A DNA stretch of 64,000 nt from Pandoraea anhela (GCF_902459655.1 NZ_CABPSB010000015.1:62001-126000), one strand, 5' to 3'; positions 28,673 to 39,224 are shown, counted from the stretch's first letter. Translations and numbers: made by a program. Notes: generated by a model from the letters alone, not told the origin.

Positions 28673-30010
28673 TCAGCGAAGCGTCATGTTATTGCCGCCC
28701 TTGAAATTCGCCTTGCGGAGCAGCGACTCATACTGTTGCGACATCACATACGACTGCACTTGCGCCATGAAGTCCATCGTCACCACCACGATAATCAGCA
28801 GTGAGGTTCCACCGAAGTAGAACGGGACATTCCAACGCAACACCAGAAACTCAGGCAGCAGACACACCAGGGTGACGTAAGCTGCGCCGGCCAGTGTCAG
28901 GCGCGTCAGGATCTTGTCGATATACCGCGCCGTCTGGTCGCCCGGACGAATCCCCGGGACAAACGCTCCGCTCTTCTTCAGGTTCTCGGCGGTCTCCTTG
29001 CTGTTGAACACCAGAGCGGTGTAGAAGAAGCAGAAGAACACGATCGCCAGTGCGTAGAGCATCACGTAGATCGGCTGACCCGGCGACAGCTTCGCCGCGA
29101 TGTCCTTGAGCCAGCGCGCGTTATCACCTGCGCCGAACCAGTTCGCGATCGTTGCCGGGAACAGGATGATCGACGATGCGAAGATCGGCGGAATCACGCC
29201 TGCCATGTTCAGCTTGAGCGGCAGGTGCGAAGCCTGACCACCGTACACCTTGTTGCCGACCTGACGCTTGGCGTAATTCACAAGGATCTTGCGCTGACCA
29301 CGTTCGACGAACACGACGAAGAACGTCACGAGTACCACGAGGGCACAGATCACGATCGCCGAGAACGGACCGATCGAACCGGTACCGACGAGCTCGAACA
29401 AACCACCCACAGCGTTCGGCAAACCGGCCGCAATACCACCGAAGATGATGATCGAGATGCCGTTACCGAGGCCGCGTTCGGTGATCTGCTCACCAAGCCA
29501 CATCAGGAACATCGTGCCGGTCACGAGCGTGATCACCGTCGTCAGGCGGAACAGCATGCCCGGATCGACGACGAGCCCCGGCTCGCTCTCCAACGTCACC
29601 GCGATTGCAGCTGCCTGGAAGAGCGCGAGTACCACCGTGAAATACCGGGTGTACTGCGTGATCTTGCGCTGTCCGGCCTGGCCTTCCTTACGCAATGCTT
29701 CCAATTGCGGCGAAACCATCGCCAGCAACTGCATGATGATCGACGCCGAAATGTACGGCATGATCCCCAGCGCGAAGATCGTAAACCGCGACAACGCTCC
29801 GCCAGAGAACATGTTGAACATGCCCAGAATCCCGCCCGACTGGCGCTGGAACAACTGCGCCAGCTGATCGGGGTCGATGCCCGGCACCGGGATATGCGCA
29901 CCAATACGGTAGACGATCAACGCCAGCAGCAGGAAAACCAGCCGCCGGCGCAGATCCGCATACTTCGGGCCCTGCGTACCAGGCTTAGCGAGATTAGGAG
30001 ACTTGGCCAA
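28673..30010 (-). CDS. secY: Preprotein translocase subunit SecY
   Basis: A 445-residue channel of the Sec translocon with ten transmembrane helices. Typical segments are [16 protein letters not shown] (start of the plug region), [15 protein letters not shown] and the cytosolic loops with [11 protein letters not shown]-like and [18 protein letters not shown] sequence. The start codon appears to be TTG at 30010 (reads [10 protein letters not shown] after it), with GGAG eight bases upstream; no ATG or GTG fits better. It lies between rplO and infA in the spc operon. Confidence 0.97.
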   Translation of the reverse strand: MAKSPNLAKPGTQGPKYADLRRRLVFLLLALIVYRIGAHIPVPGIDPDQLAQLFQRQSGGILGMFNMFSGGALSRFTIFALGIMPYISASIIMQLLAMVSPQLEALRKEGQAGQRKITQYTRYFTVVLALFQAAAIAVTLESEPGLVVDPGMLFRLTTVITLVTGTMFLMWLGEQITERGLGNGISIIIFGGIAAGLPNAVGGLFELVGTGSIGPFSAIVICALVVLVTFFVVFVERGQRKILVNYAKRQVGNKVYGGQASHLPLKLNMAGVIPPIFASSIILFPATIANWFGAGDNARWLKDIAAKLSPGQPIYVMLYALAIVFFCFFYTALVFNSKETAENLKKSGAFVPGIRPGDQTARYIDKILTRLTLAGAAYVTLVCLLPEFLVLRWNVPFYFGGTSLLIIVVVTMDFMAQVQSYVMSQQYESLLRKANFKGGNNMTLR

Positions 30011-30033
30011 TGCTGGCTCCGGGGTGTCCTAAC

Positions 30034-30468
30034 TTACTCAGCGACCGAACCGCCAGCCGCCTGAATTGCCGTGAGCGCACCCTTGGTGACGCCCAGACCC
30101 TTCACAACGACCTTGCGGGTGATCTCGCCCGAGGCGATGATCTTGGCCGACAGCGACAGCTCGCTCACCAGACCGGCCTGCTTCAGCACCAGCAGATCGA
30201 TCTCGTCGACCGGCAGGCTGTTCAGATCGGACAGACGAACTTCGCCCACGAAACGACGCGTCAGCGACTTGAAGCCACGCTTCGGCAGACGACGTTGCAG
30301 CGGCATTTGACCGCCTTCGAAGCCCACCTTGTGGAAGCCGCCCGAACGCGACTTTTGACCCTTGTGACCACGGCCGGCGGTTTTACCCAGACCCGAACCG
30401 ATGCCACGGCCAACGCGGCGCTTGGCGTGCTTGGCGCCTTCTGCCGGCTTAATCGAATTCAATTCCAT
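30034..30468 (-). CDS. rplO: 50S ribosomal protein L15
   Basis: A 144-residue late-assembly 50S protein. The glycine- and arginine-rich N-terminal part ([21 protein letters not shown]) threads into 23S rRNA, followed by [18 protein letters not shown] and the globular C-terminal domain with [20 protein letters not shown]. Its length and order (after rpmD, before secY) are standard for the spc operon. Confidence 0.98.
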   Translation of the reverse strand: MELNSIKPAEGAKHAKRRVGRGIGSGLGKTAGRGHKGQKSRSGGFHKVGFEGGQMPLQRRLPKRGFKSLTRRFVGEVRLSDLNSLPVDEIDLLVLKQAGLVSELSLSAKIIASGEITRKVVVKGLGVTKGALTAIQAAGGSVAE

Positions 30469-30479
30469 TTTGCCCTCGC

Positions 30480-30662
30480 TCAGTCGACGATCTTCACAAG
30501 GTACGAGACCTTGTTGATCATGCCCCGCACAGCGGGCGTATCCTGCAACTCGCTGACCGAATTGAGGCGACGCAGGCCCAGACCCTTGACGGTCGCGCGA
30601 TGGTCTTCACGCGTACCGATCAGGCTCTTGACCAGCTTAACTTTCACAGTTTGCTGCGACAT
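30480..30662 (-). CDS. rpmD: 50S ribosomal protein L30
   Basis: A 60-residue protein of the large subunit with the typical [23 protein letters not shown] and [21 protein letters not shown] blocks (each is split here for brevity; both are clearly visible). I start at the ATG at 30662 (MSQQTVKVK); an in-frame ATG three codons upstream would reach into the spacing after rpsE. It lies 11 bases after rpsE. Confidence 0.96.
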   Translation of the reverse strand: MSQQTVKVKLVKSLIGTREDHRATVKGLGLRRLNSVSELQDTPAVRGMINKVSYLVKIVD

Positions 30663-30673
30663 ATTGATCACCC

Positions 30674-31192
30674 TTAGCCGAGGATCTCTTCCACCGACTT
30701 GCCACGCTTCGCGGCGATGTCAGCAGGAGTCGATTGTTTCTTCAGGCCGTCGAGCGTGGCGCGGACCAGGTTGTACGGGTTCGTCGAGCCAAGGCTCTTC
30801 GTCACCACGTTGGTCACGCCCATCACCTCGAACACCGCGCGCATCGGGCCACCGGCGATCACGCCAGTACCGTCCTTCGCCGGCGACATCAGGACGCGCG
30901 AGGCGCCATGCTGGCCGAGAACGTTGTGTTGCAGGGTGCCGTTCTTCAGGGGCACCTTGAACATGTTGCGGCGGGCTTGTTCCATTGCCTTTTGAACGGC
31001 AACCGGGACTTCCTTCGCCTTGCCCTTGCCCATGCCGATGCGGCCATCGCCGTCACCAACCACGGTCAACGCGGCAAAACCGAGAATACGGCCACCCTTC
31101 ACAACCTTCGTGACACGGTTGACCGCGATCATCTTCTCGCGAAGGCCGTCGTCGCGTTCGTCAGCCTGAACTTTCGCTTGCATCTTTGCCAT
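30674..31192 (-). CDS. rpsE: 30S ribosomal protein S5
   Basis: A 172-residue protein at the mRNA entry site that takes part in decoding accuracy and contacts S4 and S8. The double-stranded-RNA-binding-like N-domain includes [21 protein letters not shown], and the C-domain includes [19 protein letters not shown]. The gene lies 13 bases after rplR. It is a known site of spectinomycin resistance changes in the loop around VTKVVKGGR, which here is unaltered in appearance. Confidence 0.98.
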   Translation of the reverse strand: MAKMQAKVQADERDDGLREKMIAVNRVTKVVKGGRILGFAALTVVGDGDGRIGMGKGKAKEVPVAVQKAMEQARRNMFKVPLKNGTLQHNVLGQHGASRVLMSPAKDGTGVIAGGPMRAVFEVMGVTNVVTKSLGSTNPYNLVRATLDGLKKQSTPADIAAKRGKSVEEILG

Positions 31193-31205
31193 GACGGATC
31201 CTTAC

Positions 31206-31571
31206 TTAGAACTTGAGGCCGGCTTCACGGGCAGCGTCGGCCAGAGCCTTGACGCGACCGTGATAGCGGAAGCCCGAGCGGTCGAAAGCCACGCTTTCGA
31301 TGCCGGCAGCCTTCGCCTTTTCGGCGATACGACGACCGATCAACGCAGCAGCGGCGGCGTTGCCACCCTTGCCTTCCTTGTCGCCCAGTTCCTTGCGCAC
31401 TTCGGCTTCCAGCGTCGAAGCGCTGGCCAACACTTGCGTGCCGTCTTCCGAGAAAACTTGCGCGTAAATGTGCACGTTGGTGCGATGCACGGAAAGGCGA
31501 TGCACCTTTTGAGCTGCCAGCTTGATACGAGTCTGGCGAGCGCGGCGCACACGAGATTGTTTCTTGTCCAT
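31206..31571 (-). CDS. rplR: 50S ribosomal protein L18
   Basis: A 121-residue 5S rRNA-binding protein. It begins [18 protein letters not shown], with a basic arm, then the conserved [20 protein letters not shown] and a C-terminal [20 protein letters not shown] block. I use the ATG at 31571; three further upstream codons are open but offer only a weak start. It lies between rplF and rpsE, binding 5S rRNA together with L5 encoded nearby. Confidence 0.98.
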   Translation of the reverse strand: MDKKQSRVRRARQTRIKLAAQKVHRLSVHRTNVHIYAQVFSEDGTQVLASASTLEAEVRKELGDKEGKGGNAAAAALIGRRIAEKAKAAGIESVAFDRSGFRYHGRVKALADAAREAGLKF

Positions 31572-31582
31572 GTTTCGCACCC

Positions 31583-32116
31583 TTACTTCTTCTTGGTTTC
31601 CTTGAGGATCACCACCTCGTCCGCATAGCGGACGCCCTTGCCCTTGTAGGGCTCGGGCGGACGGTAACCGCGAACTTCCGCAGCCACTTGTCCGATGCGT
31701 TGCTTATCAACGCCCTTGATGATGATCTCCGTCTGCGTCGGGGTCTCTGCCTTCACGCCTTCCGGCATGGCATGCACGACATCGTGCGAGAAACCCAGCT
31801 CGAGCTTCAGGTTGTTACCTTCAGCCTTGGCACGGTAACCCACGCCAACGAGTTGCAGCTTCTTTTCGAAACCCTTGCTCACACCGGTCACCATGTTGTT
31901 GACCAGTGCACGTTCCGTACCATACAGCGCGTTCGCTTCACGGCTTTCGTCAGCCGGGGCGAAGGTGATGGTGCCGTCTTCGATCTTGACGTTCACGAGG
32001 GCGTTCACGCCGCGGGTCAGCGAACCCAGGGCACCCTTGATCGTCAGCACATTGCCAGCCAGCGTTGCTTCAACGCCCTTCGGCAGTGCAATGGGACTCT
32101 TACCTACTCGAGACAT
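31583..32116 (-). CDS. rplF: 50S ribosomal protein L6
   Basis: A 177-residue protein at the base of the L7/L12 stalk near the factor-binding site. Two repeated RNA-recognition-like domains are seen; conserved parts include [36 protein letters not shown] and the C-terminal [27 protein letters not shown] (spanning about 135-165). It lies 15 bases after rpsH and 11 before rplR. Confidence 0.98.
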   Translation of the reverse strand: MSRVGKSPIALPKGVEATLAGNVLTIKGALGSLTRGVNALVNVKIEDGTITFAPADESREANALYGTERALVNNMVTGVSKGFEKKLQLVGVGYRAKAEGNNLKLELGFSHDVVHAMPEGVKAETPTQTEIIIKGVDKQRIGQVAAEVRGYRPPEPYKGKGVRYADEVVILKETKKK

Positions 32117-32131
32117 TTCAACTCTCCTCGG

Positions 32132-32527
32132 TTAGGCCACGTAGCAGATGACTTCGCCGCCCACGCCGGTGGCGCGTGCCTTGCGATCCGTCATCACGCC
32201 CTTCGGGGTCGAGACGATTGCAACGCCCAGGCCGTTCATGACCTGCGGGATGTCGTTGCGGCTCTTGTACACACGCAGACCCGGGCGCGAGACGCGCTCA
32301 AGGCGCTCGATCACCGGACGGCCAGCGTAGTACTTCAGTGCGATGTTCAGCACCGGCTTGGTTTCTTCTGCTTCAACCGCGAAATCTTCGATGTAGCCTT
32401 CGTCCTTCAGGACCTTGGCGATCGAGACCTTCAGCTTGGACGAGGGCATCTTCACCGATGCCTTCTCAACCATCTGAGCGTTGCGGATGCGAGTCAGCAT
32501 ATCGGCGATAGGATCGCTCATGCTCAT
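32132..32527 (-). CDS. rpsH: 30S ribosomal protein S8
   Basis: A 131-residue primary 16S rRNA-binding protein; in E. coli it represses the spc operon by binding mRNA near rplE. It starts [19 protein letters not shown], and the C-terminal signature [22 protein letters not shown] is complete. A second ATG two codons in is possible, but the MSM start is the family norm. It lies 13 bases after rpsN. Confidence 0.98.
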   Translation of the reverse strand: MSMSDPIADMLTRIRNAQMVEKASVKMPSSKLKVSIAKVLKDEGYIEDFAVEAEETKPVLNIALKYYAGRPVIERLERVSRPGLRVYKSRNDIPQVMNGLGVAIVSTPKGVMTDRKARATGVGGEVICYVA

Positions 32528-32540
32528 GGTGCTTCTCCTA

Positions 32541-32846
32541 TTACCAGCTTGCTTTGGTCACGCCCGGGATTTCGCCACGGAAGGCGATTTCACGGATCTT
32601 GTTACGGGCCAGGCCGAATTTGCGGAAGGTACCGCGCGGACGACCGGTCAGCTCGCAACGATTGCGTTGACGCGTCGGATTGGCGTTACGCGGCAGCTGT
32701 TGCAGCGCCAGGCGTGCTTCATAACGCTCGTCTTCCGACTTGCTGGTGTCTTCGATGATCGCTTTGAGGTCAGCACGCTTGCCAGCGTACTTCGCCGCCA
32801 GACGGGCGCGCTTCTTTTCGCGTTCGATAAGTGCCAGTTTAGCCAC
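32541..32846 (-). CDS. rpsN: 30S ribosomal protein S14 (zinc-free type)
   Basis: A 101-residue small-subunit head protein. It is the long form without the CXXC zinc ribbon; the conserved C-terminal part is [22 protein letters not shown] followed by [11 protein letters not shown]. The length is normal for proteobacteria. It lies 7 bases after rplE and 13 before rpsH. Confidence 0.98.
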   Translation of the reverse strand: MAKLALIEREKKRARLAAKYAGKRADLKAIIEDTSKSEDERYEARLALQQLPRNANPTRQRNRCELTGRPRGTFRKFGLARNKIREIAFRGEIPGVTKASW

Positions 32847-32853
32847 GATTACC

Positions 32854-33393
32854 TCAGTTACGGAACGGGAATTTGAACGCCGACAGAAGAGCCTTGGCTT
32901 CTTCGTCAGTCTTCGCAGTCGTGGTGATGCTGATGTTCAGACCACGCAGTGCGTCGATTTTGTCGTACTCGATTTCGGGGAAGATGATCTGTTCCTTCAC
33001 ACCGATGTTGTAGTTGCCACGACCGTCGAACGCACGACCCGAAATACCACGGAAGTCACGCACGCGCGGCAGAGCCACGGTGATGAAACGATCCAGGAAT
33101 TCGAACATACGCTCGCCGCGCAGCGTCACCATCGTACCGATCGGGTAACCTTCGCGGATCTTGAAACCGGCGATAGCCTTGCGAGCCTTCGTCACCACCG
33201 GCTTCTGGCCGGCGATCTTCGTCAGGTCGCCAACGGCGTGCTCAATGATCTTCTTGTCAGCGACGGCTTGACCAAGGCCCATGTTCAGGGTGATCTTGGT
33301 GATGCGCGGCACTTCCATGACGGACTTGTAACCGAACTGCTTCGTGAGCTCGGCGACAATCTTGTCCTTATAGAATTCTTGCAAACGGGCCAT
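32854..33393 (-). CDS. rplE: 50S ribosomal protein L5
   Basis: A 179-residue protein that binds 5S rRNA and forms bridge B1b with S13. The start [20 protein letters not shown], the core [19 protein letters not shown] and the C-terminal [19 protein letters not shown] are typical. It follows rplX by 19 bases. In E. coli the S8 repressor site lies at the start of this gene; I could not confirm an equivalent fold by eye. Confidence 0.98.
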   Translation of the reverse strand: MARLQEFYKDKIVAELTKQFGYKSVMEVPRITKITLNMGLGQAVADKKIIEHAVGDLTKIAGQKPVVTKARKAIAGFKIREGYPIGTMVTLRGERMFEFLDRFITVALPRVRDFRGISGRAFDGRGNYNIGVKEQIIFPEIEYDKIDALRGLNISITTTAKTDEEAKALLSAFKFPFRN

Positions 33394-33412
33394 TATCTAT
33401 ACTCCCTGCGAC

Positions 33413-33721
33413 TTAGGCACCGACGACCGCACCGGTCGTCTTGAGGAAGCGGACCTTCTTGCCGTCTTCGACCTTGATGCCCACGCGCGACGGCTTGCCA
33501 TTGGCATCCACCAGCGCCACGTTCGAAACGTGGATCGGCATCGTCTTGTCGACCACGCCACCTTGCGTGCCCTTCATCGGGTTCGGCTTCACGTGCTTCT
33601 TGGCAACGTTCACGCCCTCGACGACCAGCTTGTCACCATCAACGGCCAGAACCGTGCCACGCTTGGCCTTGTCCTTACCCGTCAGAACGATGACTTGGTC
33701 ACCCTTGCGAATCTTGTTCAT
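33413..33721 (-). CDS. rplX: 50S ribosomal protein L24
   Basis: A 102-residue assembly-initiator protein of the large subunit with a KOW motif in [20 protein letters not shown] (positions 3-22) and the conserved [18 protein letters not shown] segment. It lies 11 bases after rplN in the spc operon order. Confidence 0.98.
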   Translation of the reverse strand: MNKIRKGDQVIVLTGKDKAKRGTVLAVDGDKLVVEGVNVAKKHVKPNPMKGTQGGVVDKTMPIHVSNVALVDANGKPSRVGIKVEDGKKVRFLKTTGAVVGA

Positions 33722-33732
33722 GTGTCGGCTCC

Positions 33733-34101
33733 TTACAGCACTTCCGGGGCCAGCGACACGATCTTCATGAAGCGTTCGGTACGCAGTTCACGCGTAACCG
33801 GCCCGAAGATACGGGTGCCGATCGGCTCGAGCTTGGTGTTAAGCAGCACGGCGGCGTTGCCGTCGAATTTGACCAGCGAGCCGTCCTGGCGACGCACGCC
33901 CTTGGCGGTGCGCACGACCACTGCGTTGTAGATTTCGCCCTTCTTGACGCGACCACGCGGGGCAGCATCCTTCACGCTGACCTTGATGATGTCGCCAATG
34001 CCGGCGTAGCGACGCTTGGAGCCGCCCAGCACCTTGATGCACATCACTTCGCGCGCACCGGTGTTGTCGGCTACTTCGAGCCGGGTTTCAGTTTGAATCA
34101 T
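33733..34101 (-). CDS. rplN: 50S ribosomal protein L14
   Basis: A 122-residue protein at the subunit interface (bridge B8). The start [20 protein letters not shown] and the blocks [18 protein letters not shown] and [20 protein letters not shown] are nearly universal. I use the ATG at 34101; the frame is open upstream to 34164, but only the shorter start fits the family and has a ribosome binding site region (GGGAAGATAACACC). It is the first gene after a promoter placed between rpsQ and rplN, so it opens the spc operon as in E. coli. Confidence 0.98.
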   Translation of the reverse strand: MIQTETRLEVADNTGAREVMCIKVLGGSKRRYAGIGDIIKVSVKDAAPRGRVKKGEIYNAVVVRTAKGVRRQDGSLVKFDGNAAVLLNTKLEPIGTRIFGPVTRELRTERFMKIVSLAPEVL

Positions 34102-34304
34102 GGTGTTATCTTCCCAACTTAATCCGACACATAAGCGTCGGTCAGTCTTGGTCCCCGTCAGCACCGAATAGTGCCGTTTGGGTTGAGTCGTTCAAAAGTG
34201 GACAACCTTGCTACCTCGTCCAGACCCGTAGAGGATACGAATCGGCTTCGGAAGCCATCCACTCCCTTGCGAAACCAAAGACCGGTTTTGGCGAAAGAAG
34301 CGGA

Positions 34305-34338
34305 AAGTCCGGAATTATACAATGATAATTCCGGACTT
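34305..34338. repeat. Perfect 14-base inverted repeat between rpsQ and rplN
   Basis: Arms AAGTCCGGAATTAT and ATAATTCCGGACTT with a six-base loop (ACAATG on the plus strand). The repeat contains the -10 box and most of the spacer of the spc promoter. It could be an operator, or a hairpin ending S10 transcripts, though only a broken T-rich stretch follows. Confidence 0.75.
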
Positions 34339-34342
34339 GCAA
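34314..34342 (-). promoter_or_regulatory. spc operon promoter
   Basis: Minus strand: -35 TTGCAA (34342-34337), 17-base spacer, -10 TATAAT (34319-34314), about 210 bases before rplN. The -10 is perfect and the -35 matches four of six. Confidence 0.7.
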
Positions 34343-34366
34343 GTCAAGCCTTCGCTTCAGACTGCC

Positions 34367-34639
34367 TTAGATGATACGGGCAGCTTCCACGAGACGGGCA
34401 ACCGTCCAGGCCTTGGTCTTCGACAGCGGACGGGATTCTTGAATCTCGACCAGGTCGCCTTCCTTGTACTGGTTGGTTTCGTCGTGCGCGTGATACTTCT
34501 TCGAGCGCACGATGTACTTGCCGTAGAGCGGGTGCTTCATTTGACGCTCGATCAGCACGGTAACCGTCTTGTCCATCTTATCGCTGACGACGCGACCAAC
34601 GAGGGTACGCTTCAGCGAAGTCTTAGCGGTATCGTTCAT
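34367..34639 (-). CDS. rpsQ: 30S ribosomal protein S17
   Basis: A 90-residue OB-fold primary 16S rRNA-binding protein. Conserved parts are [40 protein letters not shown] and the C-terminal [20 protein letters not shown]. Its ATG overlaps the rpmC stop by four bases (ATGA). It is the last gene of the S10 group before the 265-base gap that holds the spc promoter. Confidence 0.98.
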   Translation of the reverse strand: MNDTAKTSLKRTLVGRVVSDKMDKTVTVLIERQMKHPLYGKYIVRSKKYHAHDETNQYKEGDLVEIQESRPLSKTKAWTVARLVEAARII

Positions 34640-34830
34640 TTCTGGCTCGCCTTCTCAGTCAACACGGTACGCACACGCGCGATGTCCTTGCGCACCTTCT
34701 TCAGCTGGCTGGTGTTGCTCAGCTGTTGGGTGCCCGCTTGCATGCGAAGACCGAATTGGGCCTTCAACAGATCCGACAGTTCCTTGTTCAGGCCGTCGAC
34801 ATCCTTGGCACGAAGTTCGGATGCTTTCAT
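34636..34830 (-). CDS. rpmC: 50S ribosomal protein L29
   Basis: A 64-residue two-helix protein near the exit tunnel, contacting trigger factor and SRP. It starts [20 protein letters not shown] and contains [20 protein letters not shown] and the [14 protein letters not shown] helix typical of the family. It is translationally coupled to rpsQ and lies 14 bases after rplP. Confidence 0.98.
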   Translation of the reverse strand: MKASELRAKDVDGLNKELSDLLKAQFGLRMQAGTQQLSNTSQLKKVRKDIARVRTVLTEKASQK

Positions 34831-34844
34831 TTCAAATTCTCCCT

Positions 34845-35261
34845 TCAGGCGCCAAGGCGACGTACGAAGAACGTCGTCTGAATCGGCAGCTTGGCTGCGG
34901 CCAGGCGGAACGCCTCGCGCGCCAGCGCTTCATCCACACCGTCCATTTCGTACAGCATCTTGCCCGGCTGAATCTCGGCGACGTAGTACTCCGGGTTACC
35001 CTTACCGTTACCCATACGCACTTCTGCCGGCTTTTGCGAGATCGGCTTGTCCGGGAAGATACGGATCCAGATACGGCCGCCACGCTTGATGTGGCGAGTC
35101 ATGGCACGACGAGCAGCTTCGATTTGACGAGCCGTCAGACGACCACGACCGACCGCCTTCAGGCCGAATTCGCCGAACGACACTTCGTTGCCACGGGTGG
35201 CGACGCCAGTGTTACGGCCCTTCTGCTCTTTGCGATACTTTCTGCGTTTCGGTTGCAGCAT
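34845..35261 (-). CDS. rplP: 50S ribosomal protein L16
   Basis: A 138-residue protein that helps form the A site of the peptidyl transferase centre. It starts [20 protein letters not shown] and contains [40 protein letters not shown] and [20 protein letters not shown]. It begins two bases after the rpsC stop, so translation is probably coupled. Confidence 0.98.
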   Translation of the reverse strand: MLQPKRRKYRKEQKGRNTGVATRGNEVSFGEFGLKAVGRGRLTARQIEAARRAMTRHIKRGGRIWIRIFPDKPISQKPAEVRMGNGKGNPEYYVAEIQPGKMLYEMDGVDEALAREAFRLAAAKLPIQTTFFVRRLGA

Positions 35262-35263
35262 GA

Positions 35264-36067
35264 TTATTCTCCAGTCTTGGCGTCGCCTTCAGGCTTGCCA
35301 GCCGGACGGCGTGCACCACCGCGCTTCGCACCGGCCTTGTCGCCAGCATCGTCACGACGGGGGCGACGGTCGCCCGGACGCGCGTTGCGGCGCGGACGCT
35401 TTTCTTCGGCCGGCTCTTCAGCCACCGGTGCGTCGTTGCGGCCCAGCGTGTCACCCTTGTACACCCACACCTTGATACCGATGATGCCGTACGTCGTCTT
35501 CGCTTCCGAGGTTGCGTAGTCGATGTCAGCGCGCAGGGTGTGCAGAGGCACACGACCTTCACGGTACCACTCGGTACGAGCGATTTCGATGCCGTTCAGA
35601 CGGCCAGCGCTCATGATCTTGATGCCCTGGGCACCCAGACGCATCGCGTTCTGCATCGCGCGCTTCATTGCGCGACGGAACATGATACGGCGCTCGAGCT
35701 GCTGAGCGATCGAGTCGGCGATCAGCTGCGCATCGGTTTCCGGCTTGCGGATTTCTTCGATGTTCACGTGCACGGGCACGCCCATGCGCTTTTGCAGCTC
35801 AGCCTTGAGGATTTCGATGTCCTCGCCCTTCTTGCCGATCACAACGCCCGGACGCGAGCTGAAAATCGTGATACGGGCATTCTTGGCCGGACGCTCGATG
35901 ACCACACGGCCAACCGAAGCGTTCTTCAGCTTCTTCTTCAGGTAATCGCGAACGCCGATATCTTCCTGCAGCATTTTCGCGAAATCCTGGTTGTTCGCGT
36001 ACCAACGCGAAGCCCAGTTACGGCTGACAGCCAGACGGAAGCCAGTCGGATGAATTTTCTGTCCCAT
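35264..36067 (-). CDS. rpsC: 30S ribosomal protein S3
   Basis: A 267-residue protein at the mRNA entry channel with helicase function together with S4 and S5. It starts [20 protein letters not shown]; a KH domain follows (about 40-110, [20 protein letters not shown]) and the C-domain has [20 protein letters not shown]. Beyond residue 210 there is a charged, basic, probably disordered tail ([20 protein letters not shown]), as is common in Burkholderiaceae S3. Confidence 0.97.
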   Translation of the reverse strand: MGQKIHPTGFRLAVSRNWASRWYANNQDFAKMLQEDIGVRDYLKKKLKNASVGRVVIERPAKNARITIFSSRPGVVIGKKGEDIEILKAELQKRMGVPVHVNIEEIRKPETDAQLIADSIAQQLERRIMFRRAMKRAMQNAMRLGAQGIKIMSAGRLNGIEIARTEWYREGRVPLHTLRADIDYATSEAKTTYGIIGIKVWVYKGDTLGRNDAPVAEEPAEEKRPRRNARPGDRRPRRDDAGDKAGAKRGGARRPAGKPEGDAKTGE

Positions 36068-36076
36068 CGTGACCCC

Positions 36077-36406
36077 TTAGTTGCCCAGCGTCACAGTGAT
36101 GTGACAGGTTTGCTTCTCGATGCGGTTACCACGGCCCTTGGCGCGCGCGGTGAAACGCTTGAGCGAGGTCGCCTTGTCAACGTAGATGCCCTTAACGCGC
36201 AGCTCGTCGATGTCAGCACCTTCGTTGTGCTCGGCGTTGGCGATAGCCGACTCGAGCACCTTCTTGATGATGACCGCGGCCTTCTTCGGCGAGAAGGTCA
36301 GAACATTGAGTGCACGCTCCAGCGGCAGGCCGCGGATCTGGTCAGCGACCAGACGCGTCTTTTGCGCCGAGATGCGAGCACCGCGATGAATTGCTTTCAC
36401 TTCCAT
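36077..36406 (-). CDS. rplV: 50S ribosomal protein L22
   Basis: A 109-residue protein whose long hairpin lines the exit tunnel and is a macrolide resistance site. It starts [20 protein letters not shown] and contains [20 protein letters not shown] and the hairpin region [21 protein letters not shown] use the ATG at 36406; the open frame upstream overlaps rpsS and lacks support. It follows rpsS by 10 bases. Confidence 0.98.
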   Translation of the reverse strand: MEVKAIHRGARISAQKTRLVADQIRGLPLERALNVLTFSPKKAAVIIKKVLESAIANAEHNEGADIDELRVKGIYVDKATSLKRFTARAKGRGNRIEKQTCHITVTLGN

Positions 36407-36416
36407 GATCGGCCCC

Positions 36417-36692
36417 TTATTTCTTCGCCTTCTTGTCGGCCGCATGGCCCTTGAAGGTACGGGTAAGTGCGAACTCACCCAGCTTGTGGCCGACCATGTT
36501 TTCCGTCACGTACACCGGCACGTGTTGACGGCCATTGTGTACGGCGATCGTCAGGCCGATGAAATCGGGCAGGACGGTCGAACGACGCGACCAGGTCTTG
36601 ATCGGCTTCTTGTCACGCGATGCGGCTGCTGCTTCCACCTTCTTCAGCAGATGAGCGTCGCAAAACGGACCTTTTTTAACAGAACGAGTCAT
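36417..36692 (-). CDS. rpsS: 30S ribosomal protein S19
   Basis: A 91-residue protein of the 30S head near the A site. It starts [20 protein letters not shown] and contains [20 protein letters not shown] and the [20 protein letters not shown] block. It follows rplB by 13 bases in the S10 order. Confidence 0.98.
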   Translation of the reverse strand: MTRSVKKGPFCDAHLLKKVEAAAASRDKKPIKTWSRRSTVLPDFIGLTIAVHNGRQHVPVYVTENMVGHKLGEFALTRTFKGHAADKKAKK

Positions 36693-36705
36693 TTGCTAGC
36701 TCCAA

Positions 36706-37533
36706 TTAACGCTTCTTGCGACGCTGAACGATCATGCTGTCGGTGCGCTTGGTCGAGCGGGTACGCTTACCCTTGGTATGCTGACCCCACGGGCTGACCG
36801 GATGACGACCAGCAGCCGTACGACCTTCACCACCACCGTGCGGGTGATCCACCGGGTTCATCGCCACACCGCGAACGGTCGGGCGAATACCGCGCCAACG
36901 CTTCGCACCGGCCTTGCCCAGTTGGCGCAGGCTGTGCTCTTCGTTACCGACTTCACCGATGGTCGCGCGGCACTCGATGTGCACACGACGCACTTCACCC
37001 GAACGCAGACGCACTTGAGCGTACGTGCCTTCGCGTGCCAGCAGCATTGCCGACGTACCGGCGGCGCGGGCGATTTGCGCGCCCTTGCCCGGCAGCAGTT
37101 CGATGCCGTGGATCGTCGTACCGACCGGAATGTTACGGATCGGCAGCGTGTTGCCAGCCTTGATCGGAGCTTCCGAGCCGCTCACCACTTGCTGGCCGAC
37201 GGTCATGCCCTTCGGTGCAAGGATGTAACGACGCTCGCCGTCGGCGTAGCACAGCAGGGCGATGTTCGCGCTGCGGTTCGGGTCATACTCAAGACGCTCG
37301 ACCTTCGCCGTGATGCCGTCCTTGTTACGACGGAAATCGACGATACGGTAGTGCTGCTTGTGACCGCCACCCATGTGACGGGTGGTGATGTGACCGTTGT
37401 TGTTACGGCCAGCGGTCTTGCTCTTGGTATCGAGCAACGGGGCGAACGGCTTGCCCTTATGCAGATCCTTGTTGACGACCTTGACCAGCGAACGGCGGCC
37501 CGGCGACGTCGGTTTCGTTTTGACGAGTGCCAT
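36706..37533 (-). CDS. rplB: 50S ribosomal protein L2
   Basis: A 275-residue protein essential for subunit association and peptidyl transfer. It starts [20 protein letters not shown] and contains [20 protein letters not shown], the [20 protein letters not shown]-like core, and the C-terminal [19 protein letters not shown] with the functionally critical histidine (HPHGGGEG). It follows rplW by two bases. Length is normal. Confidence 0.98.
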   Translation of the reverse strand: MALVKTKPTSPGRRSLVKVVNKDLHKGKPFAPLLDTKSKTAGRNNNGHITTRHMGGGHKQHYRIVDFRRNKDGITAKVERLEYDPNRSANIALLCYADGERRYILAPKGMTVGQQVVSGSEAPIKAGNTLPIRNIPVGTTIHGIELLPGKGAQIARAAGTSAMLLAREGTYAQVRLRSGEVRRVHIECRATIGEVGNEEHSLRQLGKAGAKRWRGIRPTVRGVAMNPVDHPHGGGEGRTAAGRHPVSPWGQHTKGKRTRSTKRTDSMIVQRRKKR

Positions 37534-37535
37534 GA

Positions 37536-37850
37536 TTACTTGGCCTCCGCTTCAAAATTGATTTCCTGACCCGGCTTCAAGCTCACGTAAGCCTTCTTCT
37601 CGTGGTCGCGACGACCCATGAAGCGGCCAAAGCGCTTTTGCTTGCCCTTACGGTTCAGGATTTGCACCGACTCGACTTCAACCTTGAAGAGAAGCTCAAC
37701 CGCAGCCTTCACTTCTTGCTTGTTCGCGTCGCGTGCAACTTGGAACACCACTTGTTCATTCTTGTCAGCCACCAGCGTCGCCTTCTCAGAGATCACCGGC
37801 GCGAGCAAGACCTGGTACAGACGATGGTCGTTTTTACGCACGTCGCTCAT
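37536..37850 (-). CDS. rplW: 50S ribosomal protein L23
   Basis: A 104-residue protein at the exit of the nascent-chain tunnel; the docking site for trigger factor and SRP. It contains [20 protein letters not shown] and the [20 protein letters not shown] loop. Its start overlaps the rplD stop by four bases (ATGA), which indicates translational coupling. Confidence 0.98.
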   Translation of the reverse strand: MSDVRKNDHRLYQVLLAPVISEKATLVADKNEQVVFQVARDANKQEVKAAVELLFKVEVESVQILNRKGKQKRFGRFMGRRDHEKKAYVSLKPGQEINFEAEAK

Positions 37851-38467
37851 GACAGCATCTCCTCAATCTTGGCGATCGCGCCCTTCGTCAGCAGCACCTT
37901 CTTGAAGTAGATGAGCGACAGCGGGTCGGCGAAACGCGGCTCGGTGACGGCGACGTGAGCCAGATTGCGCGAGGCCAGGAACAGGTTCTCGTCCACGCTA
38001 TCCGTGATCAGCAGCACCGACTCAAGACCCATGGCCTTGATCTTTTCAGCGAGCAGTTTGGTCTTCGGGGCATCAAGCTTGATGTCTTCGACGACCGACA
38101 GACGACCTTCACGGGCGAGCTGCGACAGAATCGAGCACACACCGGCGCGGTACATCTTCTTGTTGACCTTGTGGGTGAAGTTCTCTTCCGGCGAATTCGG
38201 GAAGATACGGCCACCGCCGCGCCACAGCGGGCTCGACGACATACCGGCACGAGCGCGGCCCGTACCCTTCTGACGCCACGGCTTCTTCGTCGTGTGCTTG
38301 ACCTGTTCACGGTCCTTCTGCGCACGGTTGCCGCTGCGGGCGTTGGCTTGATAAGCCACCACGACCTGATGGATCAGCGCTTCGTTGTAGTCACGGCCGA
38401 ACACGACGTCCGACGCGTTGACAGCAGCGCCTTCCTGACCTTGCTCATTCAGGAGCTTCAGTTCCAT
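37847..38467 (-). CDS. rplD: 50S ribosomal protein L4
   Basis: A 206-residue protein of the exit tunnel; in E. coli it also feeds back on its own operon through the S10 leader. It starts [20 protein letters not shown] and contains the tunnel loop [20 protein letters not shown] (about 71-90) and [20 protein letters not shown]. It follows rplC by two bases. The folded leader found ahead of rplC would be its logical target if this regulation is conserved. Confidence 0.98.
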   Translation of the reverse strand: MELKLLNEQGQEGAAVNASDVVFGRDYNEALIHQVVVAYQANARSGNRAQKDREQVKHTTKKPWRQKGTGRARAGMSSSPLWRGGGRIFPNSPEENFTHKVNKKMYRAGVCSILSQLAREGRLSVVEDIKLDAPKTKLLAEKIKAMGLESVLLITDSVDENLFLASRNLAHVAVTEPRFADPLSLIYFKKVLLTKGAIAKIEEMLS

Positions 38468-38469
38468 TG

Positions 38470-39126
38470 TTACGCTCCCTTCGCGAGTTTGGCTTTGACG
38501 GCCGAGGTCACGAAAACCTTGCCTTCGTTAGCGCCCGGAACGGCGCCCTTCACGAAGATCAGGCCACGTTCAGCGTCAATGCGCGCGATTTCGAGATTCT
38601 GCACCGTCGTGGTGACATCACCCAGGTGACCCGTCATGCGCTTACCCGGGAACACACGGCCCGGATCCTGCGCCATACCGATCGAACCCGGCACGTTGTG
38701 CGAACGCGAGTTACCGTGCGATGCGCGGCCCGAAGCGAAGTTGTAACGCTTGATGGTACCGGCGTAGCCCTTACCGATCGAGATGCCTTGCACGTCGACC
38801 TTCTGGCCCACTTGGAACAGATCGACGCCAACGACTGCGCCCGGCTGCAGTTCAGCAGCTTTAGCAGCGTCAACGCGGAATTCCTTGAGGATTTCACCGG
38901 CTTCGACACCCGCTTTCGCGAAGTGACCGGCGGCGGCTTTGACCACGCGCGTGGCGCGGCGATTGCCGAAAGTGACTTGAACGGCGGTGTAGCCGTCCGT
39001 TTCATCCGTCTTGATTTGCGTCACACGGTTGTTAGACACGTCGAGCACGGTGACGGGAATCGAATCACCGTCATCCGTGAAAATACGCGTCATGCCAACC
39101 TTGCGACCGACAAGGCCAAGGCTCAT
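38470..39126 (-). CDS. rplC: 50S ribosomal protein L3
   Basis: A 218-residue protein that starts 23S assembly and reaches toward the peptidyl transferase centre. It starts [20 protein letters not shown] and contains [20 protein letters not shown], with the glutamine methylated in E. coli replaced or shifted in this loop, and GVAR-like [20 protein letters not shown]. The ATG at 39126 has GGAGAAAATC upstream; ATGs four codons earlier are less likely. It is the first gene after a strong promoter, separated from rpsJ by a terminator. Confidence 0.97.
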   Translation of the reverse strand: MSLGLVGRKVGMTRIFTDDGDSIPVTVLDVSNNRVTQIKTDETDGYTAVQVTFGNRRATRVVKAAAGHFAKAGVEAGEILKEFRVDAAKAAELQPGAVVGVDLFQVGQKVDVQGISIGKGYAGTIKRYNFASGRASHGNSRSHNVPGSIGMAQDPGRVFPGKRMTGHLGDVTTTVQNLEIARIDAERGLIFVKGAVPGANEGKVFVTSAVKAKLAKGA

Positions 39127-39174
39127 GATTTTCTCCATTCCCGACTGCGATTGGCCGGGGCTAAATGACAAAAG

Positions 39175-39198
39175 GATGGTCCACGGACGTGGGCCATC
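39175..39198 (-). promoter_or_regulatory. Leader hairpin upstream of rplC (possible attenuator)
   Basis: Arms GATGGCCCAC / GTGGACCATC (one G-U pair) around GTCC in the transcript, followed directly by CTTTTG. It lies between the rplC promoter and the start codon. Confidence 0.5.
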
Positions 39199-39224
39199 TT
39201 TTCAAAACTACACTTGAGCCCGCC

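Noticed and set aside
30010-30010. An ATG or GTG start for secY
   Set aside because: None is available at a suitable place; the TTG with GGAG upstream keeps the conserved N-terminus, so it was kept as the start.
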